Of a DNA stretch of 7,918 nt, positions 1 to 4,631 are shown one piece after another. A model generated the notes under the pieces. The model made no database searches and was not told the origin of the DNA. It saw nothing but the letters and a program-made list of their open reading frames with translations. Each line of letters starts with the position of its first letter. Positions within the stretch are counted from its first letter, which is position 1. The position numbers were made by a program, and so were the translations under genes. The stretch spans positions 1 through 7,918 of the forward strand of contig NZ_DLMO01000183.1 in NCBI RefSeq assembly GCF_002479325.1, written 5' to 3'. Source of the stretch: Brevundimonas sp. UBA7534. GTDB lineage: Bacteria; Pseudomonadota; Alphaproteobacteria; Caulobacterales; Caulobacteraceae.

Positions 1-226
1 CGCCTTCGCCGCCGCGCTGGGCGACACGCCGCACGTCATCGCCCGCACCATCGACGCCGCCGTCGCCGCAGCCGCGCGCGACGCGGCCGACGCGGGCGGC
101 GAGCAGATCGTGCTGCTGTCGCCCGCCTGCGCCAGCTTCGACCAGTATCCCGACTTCGAGGCGCGCGGAGAGGCCTTCCGCGCCGCCGCCCTCACCCTCG
201 GCGCCACGCCGGAGACCGCGTCATGA
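1..226 (+). CDS. murD: UDP-N-acetylmuramoyl-L-alanine--D-glutamate ligase, C-terminal end (5' partial)
   Basis: Only the last 74 codons are in the window; the frame runs from base 2 to a TGA at 224-226. The visible piece holds SPACASFDQ (residues 40-48 of the piece) followed by DFEARGEAF, the well-conserved signature near the C-terminus of MurD, in domain 3, which binds the D-glutamate end of the substrate. MurD is a cytoplasmic, ATP-dependent Mur ligase that adds D-glutamate to UDP-MurNAc-L-alanine. The ATP site and the central ligase domain lie upstream, outside the window. The stop codon overlaps the ftsW start (ATGA at 223-226), so the two are very likely co-transcribed and translationally coupled. 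The murD-ftsW order is the standard dcw arrangement and supports the call. Confidence 0.93.
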   Translation, partial: AFAAALGDTPHVIARTIDAAVAAAARDAADAGGEQIVLLSPACASFDQYPDFEARGEAFRAAALTLGATPETAS

Positions 227-1401
227 GCGCCGCCTACACCCCCGCCTTCTCCCGCAACGACCAGAGCCTGGTCGCCCGCTGGTTCTGGACCGTGGACCGG
301 GGCCTGCTGAGCGCGGCCCTGGCGCTGATGGCCCTGGGGGTGGCGCTCAGCTTCGCCTCCAGCCCGGCGGCTATCCTCGCCGACGAGTCGATCACCGACC
401 CCTTCCATTATTCCTGGCGGATGTTGGTCTTCGCCGGCGCGGGCCTGGTGACGATGCTGACGACCTCGCTGATGTCGCCGCGCGGCGTCCGGCGCATCGC
501 CCTGCTGGCGCTGCTGGGCGCCATCGTCGTGATGATGGCCCTGCCGTTCATCGGCGACACGGTGAAGGGCGCCGCCCGCTGGGTGAACCTGGGGCCGTTC
601 AGTCTTCAGCCGTCCGAGTTCGCCAAGCCCGGCCTGATCGTCTTCGCCGCCTGGATGTTCGCCGAGGCGCAGAAGGGCCAGGGCGTGCCCGGCGTCACCA
701 TCGCCTTCGGATTCTACGCCCTGACGGTCTGCCTGCTGCTGATCCAGCCCGATATCGGCCAGACCCTGCTGATCACCACCACCTTCATGGCCGTCTTCTT
801 CATGGCCGGGGTGCCGTTCAAATGGATGGCGGTCCTGGCCAGTCTGGGCATGGCCGGGCTGGTGTCGCTGTACTTCGTCTTCGGCCATATGCGCGACCGG
901 CTCAGCCGCTTCTTCTCGCCCGACAGCACCGACACCCACCAGATCGACGCCGCGTCCGAGGCCATCCGCGCGGGCGGTCTCTTGGGCCGGGGGGTGGGCG
1001 AGGGGGTGATGAAGCGCCACGTGCCCGACCTGCACACCGACTTCATCTATTCCGTCGGCGCCGAGGAGTTCGGCCTGGTCCTCAGCCTGCTGATGATCGG
1101 CCTGTACGCCTTTATCGTCATCCGGGGCATGCGCCGGGCGATGAAGCTGAACGACTCGTTCGAACAGACGGCGGCGGCCGGCCTGTTCATGCTGATCGGG
1201 CTTCAGGCCTGCATCAATGTGGCGGTGAACCTGAACCTGATCCCGACCAAGGGGATGACCCTGCCCTTCATCAGCTATGGCGGCTCGTCCATGCTGGCGA
1301 TGGGCCTGACGATGGGCTTCGCCCTGGCCCTGACCCGCCGCCGCCCCGGCGCCTATGAGCCGGGCGCCAGCCTGCCGGGTCCCCGGCGGCGGCTGCTCTG
1401 A
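223..1401 (+). CDS. ftsW: Septal peptidoglycan glycosyltransferase FtsW (SEDS family)
   Basis: This encodes 392 residues, a usual length for FtsW, an integral membrane SEDS protein that polymerises lipid II at the division septum together with FtsI/PBP3. A short cytoplasmic N-terminus (about 1-27) precedes a first hydrophobic segment near residues 28-46; many further membrane segments follow, including about 64-83, 92-110, 136-148, 158-175, 181-197, 202-220, 283-301 and 315-335. SEDS landmarks are KGAARW at 115-120, LQPSEFAK at 128-135, QPDIGQ at 175-180, HTDF at 271-274 and PFISYGGSS at 348-356. I take Asp273 of HTDF as the conserved catalytic aspartate of the large extracytoplasmic loop (family knowledge, not tested here). 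The start ATG overlaps the murD stop and has GGAG at 211-214, eight bases upstream. RodA is the alternative SEDS member, but the position after murD argues for FtsW. Confidence 0.95.
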   Translation: MSAAYTPAFSRNDQSLVARWFWTVDRGLLSAALALMALGVALSFASSPAAILADESITDPFHYSWRMLVFAGAGLVTMLTTSLMSPRGVRRIALLALLGAIVVMMALPFIGDTVKGAARWVNLGPFSLQPSEFAKPGLIVFAAWMFAEAQKGQGVPGVTIAFGFYALTVCLLLIQPDIGQTLLITTTFMAVFFMAGVPFKWMAVLASLGMAGLVSLYFVFGHMRDRLSRFFSPDSTDTHQIDAASEAIRAGGLLGRGVGEGVMKRHVPDLHTDFIYSVGAEEFGLVLSLLMIGLYAFIVIRGMRRAMKLNDSFEQTAAAGLFMLIGLQACINVAVNLNLIPTKGMTLPFISYGGSSMLAMGLTMGFALALTRRRPGAYEPGASLPGPRRRLL

Positions 1402-1413
1402 CCCAAGCCCCGT

Positions 1414-1574
1414 CTTCGTCATTCTCCGGCGCGAAGCGACCGGGGGACCCAGCGGCGCGCGCGAGCGCGACCCTGTCGCGGACAAGGCCTTCGGACGTCG
1501 TGCGGCGGATGGATTTCGCCTTCGGCGCCGCTGGGTTCCGGGTCTGCGCTTCGCTGCGCCCGGAATGACGAAAG
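1414..1574. repeat. Long imperfect palindrome after ftsW, probably a dispersed intergenic repeat
   Basis: The two ends are inverted copies of each other. TTCGTCATTC at 1415-1424 pairs with GAATGACGAA at 1563-1572, and ACCCAGCGGCGC at 1447-1458 pairs perfectly with GCGCCGCTGGGT at 1525-1536. The bases between these blocks match imperfectly. Inside lies a smaller hairpin, CGCGAC (1466-1471) with GTCGCG (1475-1480). The element begins about 13 bases after the ftsW stop and would form a large cruciform or RNA hairpin. Its GTCATTC...GAATGAC ends resemble intergenic palindromic repeats found in many copies in Caulobacterales genomes; that resemblance is from memory. It could attenuate readthrough from ftsW to murG, but no T-run follows directly, the nearest being six T at 1590-1595. 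Confidence 0.75.
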
Positions 1575-1691
1575 CGAGGGATACGATCCTTTTTTCGCGC
1601 CGGAACATGAGGGAAATCAGCACGCTGGCGGTGAACCGCGACGATCTTCCTACCGCTCCCCAAAACCGTGCGATCATCTCGCGCCACACAC

Positions 1692-1722
1692 CGTCATCCT
1701 CGGGTCGGGTCCGAGGATGACG
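1692..1722. repeat. Perfect 12-bp hairpin, probable dispersed palindromic unit
   Basis: CGTCATCCTCGG (1692-1703) and CCGAGGATGACG (1711-1722) are exact reverse complements around the 7-base loop GTCGGGT. The motif resembles a short palindromic repeat that I know as common between genes in alphaproteobacteria (family knowledge, unverified). No T-run follows, so it does not look like an intrinsic terminator. It sits about 120 bases upstream of the murG start. Confidence 0.75.
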
Positions 1723-1740
1723 ATGAGGAGGGGCGGACCG

Positions 1741-1820
1741 ATTTCAGACTATTCAGACGATTCAGACTCTCTTTTTGCCTCTCCCTCGTCCGGATTTCAG
1801 ACGATTCAGACTATTCAGAC
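1741..1820 (+). repeat. Two clusters of three TTCAGAC direct repeats at exact 9-bp spacing
   Basis: TTCAGAC occurs at 1743, 1752 and 1761, and again at 1796, 1805 and 1814. Within each cluster the spacing is exactly 9 bp and the second cluster is offset by 53 bp. The base following each unit alternates: T, G, T in the first cluster and G, T, G in the second. Both clusters open with ATTTCAGAC. The clusters are separated by a pyrimidine-rich spacer (about 1768-1790). The block lies 22-100 bases before the murG start codon. It could be a binding site array for a regulator or a small minisatellite; the sequence alone does not decide. Confidence 0.85.
1759..1807. promoter_or_regulatory. Cluster of three GANTC sites (putative CcrM methylation sites) upstream of murG
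   Basis: GATTC at 1759-1763, GACTC at 1765-1769 and GATTC at 1803-1807 all fit GANTC, the target of the alphaproteobacterial cell-cycle adenine methyltransferase CcrM. In Caulobacter, GANTC sites in promoters link transcription of some division genes to the replication-dependent hemimethylated state. Other GANTC sites in the window (for example 385, 710, 1153 and 4215) are isolated and lie within coding sequence. The three sites arise partly from the repeat units, so the grouping may be a by-product. A regulatory role is inference. Confidence 0.4.
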
Positions 1821-1831
1821 GGTGTTTTTTC

Positions 1832-1835
1832 GGAG
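1832..1835 (+). promoter_or_regulatory. Ribosome binding site of murG
   Basis: GGAG lies six bases before the ATG at 1842. It fixes this ATG as the murG start, although the frame stays open further upstream through the repeat block. Confidence 0.75.
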
Positions 1836-1841
1836 CCCTTC

Positions 1842-2927
1842 ATGACCAAGCTCTGCGTCGTCGCCGCCGGCGGCACCGGCGGCCATATGTTCCCGGCCGA
1901 GGCCCTGGCGCGAGAGATGGCCGCCCGCGGCTGGCGCGTGGTGCTGGCCACCGACCATCGCGGGGAACAGTACGCCCACGCCTTTCCGGCCGAGGAGCGG
2001 CTGGCCCTGGACGCCGCGACCGGCTCCGGCCCGCTGGGCCTGGTCAAGGCGGGCGTCGCCATCTTCCGAGGGGTGATGCAGGCCCGGTCGGCCTTCGACC
2101 GGCTGGGCGCCGACGTGGTGGTGGGCTTCGGCGGCTACCCTTCCGCCCCGGCGCTGGTGGCGGCCGTCGTCTCGGGCCGGCCGACCGTGATCCATGAGCA
2201 GAACGCCGTGCTGGGCCGCACCAACCGCACCCTGGCGCCCCATGTGAAGGCGGTGGCTTCGTCCTTTCCGACGCTGGAACGCGCTCCGGCGGCGGTTCAG
2301 GGCCGCGCCCATGTCGTCGGCTCGCCCGTGCGCGCCGACATCCGCGCCCTGTTCGACCGGCCCTACGCCGCCCCCGCTGAAGACGGCCCTATCCACGTCC
2401 TCGTCACCGGCGGCAGCCAGGGCGCCCGCATCCTGTCCGAGACCACGCCGCGCGCCCTGGCCGCCCTGCCCCAGGGGATCCGCCGCCGTCTGAAGGTGCA
2501 GCAGCAGTCGCGCCCGGAAACGCTGGAAGCCGCCCGCCAGATTTATCTGGAGGCCGGGATCGAGGCCGAGGTCGCCCCCTTCTTCCGCGACATGGCCGAC
2601 CGGCTGGGTCGCGCGCACCTCGTGGTGGGCCGCTCCGGCGCCTCGACCTGCGCCGAACTGGCCGTCGCCGCCCTGCCGTCGATCCTGATCCCCCTCAAGA
2701 TCGCCACCGACGATCACCAGCGGCTGAACGCCAAGGCCCTGGTCGACGCCGGCGCCGCCCAGGTGATCCTGGAGGACGACCTGACCGTCGATCGCCTGGC
2801 CGCCGCTCTGGAAGGCGTCCTGTCCGACCCGGCGCGCCTTTCGGCCATGTCCGCCGCCGCCCGCTCCGTGGCCATCCCCGACGCCGCCCAGCGCCTGGCC
2901 GATCTGGTGGAGGCGACGGCGGCGTGA
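1842..2927 (+). CDS. murG: UDP-GlcNAc:undecaprenyl-PP-MurNAc-pentapeptide GlcNAc transferase
   Basis: This encodes 361 residues, the usual MurG length. MurG is a peripheral GT-B glycosyltransferase on the inner face of the cytoplasmic membrane that converts lipid I to lipid II, the substrate that FtsW then polymerises. The N-terminal domain carries the glycine-rich loop GGTGGH (10-15), GFGGYPSAPAL (95-105) and HEQN (118-121). The C-terminal, UDP-GlcNAc-binding domain carries GGSQGA (190-195), GRSGASTCAELA (263-274) and DDHQRLNA (290-297). The reading frame is open back to 1668, but the family N-terminus (MTKLCVVAAGGTGG) and the GGAG ribosome site select the ATG at 1842. The gene is separated from ftsW by an unusual repeat-filled gap, and murC does not follow it. 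Confidence 0.96.
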   Translation: MTKLCVVAAGGTGGHMFPAEALAREMAARGWRVVLATDHRGEQYAHAFPAEERLALDAATGSGPLGLVKAGVAIFRGVMQARSAFDRLGADVVVGFGGYPSAPALVAAVVSGRPTVIHEQNAVLGRTNRTLAPHVKAVASSFPTLERAPAAVQGRAHVVGSPVRADIRALFDRPYAAPAEDGPIHVLVTGGSQGARILSETTPRALAALPQGIRRRLKVQQQSRPETLEAARQIYLEAGIEAEVAPFFRDMADRLGRAHLVVGRSGASTCAELAVAALPSILIPLKIATDDHQRLNAKALVDAGAAQVILEDDLTVDRLAAALEGVLSDPARLSAMSAAARSVAIPDAAQRLADLVEATAA

Positions 2928-2930
2928 CGT

Positions 2931-3070
2931 CTCCTCCCCACGCAGTGGGGAGGGGGACCACGAAGTGGTGGAGGGGCTTTTCAAATCGCACTGATCGCCG
3001 GCGTCGCGCCAAGAACCCCTCCGTCACGGCGCTGCGCGCCGCGCCGCCTCCCCATCGCCTCGCGACGGGG
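2931..3070. repeat. Multi-hairpin intergenic repeat between murG and the mechanosensitive channel gene
   Basis: At least five inverted pairs are visible. CCTCCCCAC (2933-2941) pairs with GTGGGGAGG (2945-2953) around a 3-base loop. ACCAC (2957-2961) pairs with GTGGT (2965-2969). GGAGGGG (2970-2976) pairs at longer range with CCCCTCC (3016-3022). GGCGC (3028-3032) pairs with GCGCC (3036-3040). CCCC-TCGC (3050-3058) pairs with GCGA-GGGG (3062-3070) with one mismatch. The element fills most of the 185-base gap and starts four bases after the murG stop. Its CTCCCC...GGGGAGG start resembles an alphaproteobacterial dispersed repeat (from memory). The first hairpin might help end the murG transcript, though no T-run follows it. 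Confidence 0.75.
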
Positions 3071-3112
3071 AAGAGACAATCAACCCGAACGGCTCTGGAG
3101 CGTTAGGAAGCG

Positions 3113-4267
3113 ATGCCTCCCGAAATCACCAATCTCACCCGCGAGATCATCGCGCTGTGGCGCCGCTTCGACTGGCTGCCGGAATGGGCGGTGATCGCCC
3201 TGGTGCTGCTGGTCTTCGTGGGCGGCGGCTGGCTGACGCACAAGATCGCCTTCGCCATCCTGCGGCGGGTGGTGAAGAACCGGGATGTCTTCTGGCGCGG
3301 CCTGGTCGAACGCGCGCGGCTGAAGCTGCGCGTCCTGATCATCATCATCGGCGTCGGCATCGGCGTCACCGTGTCTCCGATGGACCCCGGCCCGTCCGCC
3401 GATATTCGCGACATCCTGGTCTTCCTGTTCATCCTGACCCTGGGCTGGCTGGCGTCGGGCGCGCTGGACATGTGGACGGTGATGCACCTGAAGCGGTTCA
3501 ACATCGCCACCGAAGACAATCTCGTCGCCCGCAAGCATCTGACCCAGACCCGCATCCTGCAGCGGGTGGCCAAGGTGATTTTGTTCATCGTCACCGTCGG
3601 CCTGGCGCTGATGACCATCTCGGGCTTCCGCCAGTGGGGCGTCAGCCTGCTGGCCTCGGCCGGCGTGGTCGGCATCATCGCCGGTCTGGCGCTGCAGCCG
3701 ATCCTGACCAACATGGTCGCCGGCATCCAGATCGCCCTGACCCAGCCCATCCGCATCGACGACGCCGTGATCGTGGAAGGCGAGTGGGGCAATGTGGAGG
3801 AGATCACCTCGACCTATGTGGTGGTCAAGATCTGGGACTGGCGGCGCCTGGTCCTGCCCCTCAGCTACTTCATCACCACGCCGTTCCAAAACTGGACGCG
3901 CGAGAACGCCCGGCTGATCGGTTCGGCCTTCTTCTACGTCGACTACGAAGCGCCGATCGACCGGCTGCGCGCCGCCTTCGAGGACATCGTCAAGGGCTCG
4001 AAGCTGTGGGACGGCGACGTTCAGGTCATGCAGGTGACCGACATCACCGAACGCGTGCTCCAGGTCCGCGTCCTGGCCAGCGCCCGCAACGCCGCGATCG
4101 CCTTCGACCTGCGCTGCGAAATCCGCGAGAAGCTGATGGCCTTCATGCGCGACCAATGCCCCGAAGCCCTGCCCCGCGACCGGATCGAATGGCCGCAGGG
4201 GGAGGGAGACGCAAGAGTCAGTCCGCCAGCGCCGACTGCCCCCGCTCGATCGCCTGGTCCAGCGTGA
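3113..4267 (+). CDS. MscS-family mechanosensitive ion channel
   Basis: This encodes 384 residues of a small-conductance mechanosensitive channel-type membrane protein, a family that opens under membrane tension to release solutes during osmotic downshock. Hydrophobic segments lie near residues 24-41, 73-88, 100-119, 153-171 and 177-208. The last is the pore-lining helix, with the Gly/Ala-rich pattern typical of MscS TM3 (SLLASAGVVGIIAGLALQ, 178-195). The beta domain follows (about 212-262, with IRIDDAVIVEGEWGNVEEI and VLPLSYF), then an alpha/beta C-terminal domain to about residue 360. The final 24 residues are a Pro/Ala-rich tail, partly antisense to the neighbouring gene. An AGGAAG at 3105-3110 precedes the ATG closely; GGAG at 3097-3100 is further off. 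The true ligand or gating stimulus cannot be read from sequence. The extra N-terminal membrane segments set it apart from the three-segment E. coli MscS. Confidence 0.92.
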   Translation: MPPEITNLTREIIALWRRFDWLPEWAVIALVLLVFVGGGWLTHKIAFAILRRVVKNRDVFWRGLVERARLKLRVLIIIIGVGIGVTVSPMDPGPSADIRDILVFLFILTLGWLASGALDMWTVMHLKRFNIATEDNLVARKHLTQTRILQRVAKVILFIVTVGLALMTISGFRQWGVSLLASAGVVGIIAGLALQPILTNMVAGIQIALTQPIRIDDAVIVEGEWGNVEEITSTYVVVKIWDWRRLVLPLSYFITTPFQNWTRENARLIGSAFFYVDYEAPIDRLRAAFEDIVKGSKLWDGDVQVMQVTDITERVLQVRVLASARNAAIAFDLRCEIREKLMAFMRDQCPEALPRDRIEWPQGEGDARVSPPAPTAPARSPGPA

Positions 4268-4631
4268 GGGCGCGCTCTGGACGCCTCTCGCCGCACGCAA
4301 CGGCCAGCAGTTCGGCCGCGTCCCCGCCAGGCGCGGCGTCATACGCCGGAGCAGGATCAGGCGTCGCCGGCCCCTCGACCCCGTCCTCCCGAAGGGAAGC
4401 GAAGTCCAGCCGGTCCGCCGTCCTCGCCCGGCAGTCGAAGGCCCACCACGACCAGCCGCCGACGTACAGCACATCGCCGACATGAAAGCCTTGCTCTGCC
4501 ACCTGCAGGCTCCGCATCCGGGCCACGTCGCCCTCCCGTTCGATGGAGCCCACATCCGCGAACTGCGCGAACCGCCCCACGCCGGTCTCGACCAGTTGGG
4601 GACCCGCCAGCGCCAGCAGCAGGGCGATCAT
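4218..4631 (-). CDS. Small protein of unknown function coupled to smc
   Basis: This encodes 137 residues. Its ATG (4631-4629) overlaps the smc stop (ATGA at 4628-4631), so it is very likely translated by coupling; no good ribosome site precedes it. The first 12 residues are hydrophobic (MIALLLALAGPQ) with no basic residue, too short for a convincing signal peptide. A compact middle follows: FADVGSIEREGDVARM (23-38), then VGDVLYVGGWSWWAFDC, rich in Trp and ending in a Cys. The last part is acidic and Ala/Pro-rich. The pattern (a residue or 'state' at a serine-led position, an Arg-Glu-Gly-Asp turn, a Phe-Asp-Cys strand) recalls small surface-adhesin-E-like periplasmic proteins, but this is a weak impression. 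I do not recognise the gene with certainty. Its coding status rests on the ATGA junction, the length and its plausible amino-acid composition. Confidence 0.65.
   Translation of the reverse strand: MIALLLALAGPQLVETGVGRFAQFADVGSIEREGDVARMRSLQVAEQGFHVGDVLYVGGWSWWAFDCRARTADRLDFASLREDGVEGPATPDPAPAYDAAPGGDAAELLAVACGERRPERALTLDQAIERGQSALAD

Larger units (their letters stand above)
1402..1841. other. 440-base non-coding gap between ftsW and murG
   Basis: No gene that I can support lies here. From left to right it holds the long palindrome, about 115 bases of plain sequence (1575-1690) including a six-T run, a perfect 12-bp hairpin (1692-1722), and two clusters of a 9-bp direct repeat (1741-1820) next to the murG ribosome binding site. 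ftsW and murG are usually adjacent or nearly so in dcw clusters, so a gap this large suggests that murG has its own promoter here. I could not identify convincing -35/-10 boxes. Confidence 0.7.

Noticed and set aside
1575..1600. Six-T run at 1590-1595 as an intrinsic terminator after the large palindrome
   Set aside because: The T-run begins 17 bases after the palindrome's matched arm ends and no compact GC hairpin directly precedes it.
1355..1720. Open frame of 121 codons across the ftsW end and the intergenic palindrome
   Set aside because: It runs through the ftsW 3' end in another frame and both palindromic elements, has no recognisable domain and is Arg/Pro-rich, as expected of a high-GC shadow frame.
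1668..1841. In-frame upstream extension of murG giving a 419-residue protein
   Set aside because: The extension reads through the hairpin and 9-bp repeats and has no family-like sequence. The ATG at 1842 has a well-spaced GGAG and the classic MurG N-terminus.
1815..2984. 389-codon minus-strand frame opposite murG
   Set aside because: murG is certain on the plus strand; the opposite frame is Gly/His/Gln-rich and unlike any protein family that I know.
3157..4485. 442-codon plus-strand frame overlapping the channel gene
   Set aside because: Arg/Pro/Gly-rich translation without domains; it is the +2 shadow of the channel gene extended over the antisense of the small gene.
3080..4555. Long minus-strand open frame (491 codons) opposite the channel gene
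   Set aside because: The plus-strand frame here is a clear MscS-family protein. The opposite frame gives His/Asp/Gln-rich low-complexity sequence, typical of antisense frames in high-GC genes.
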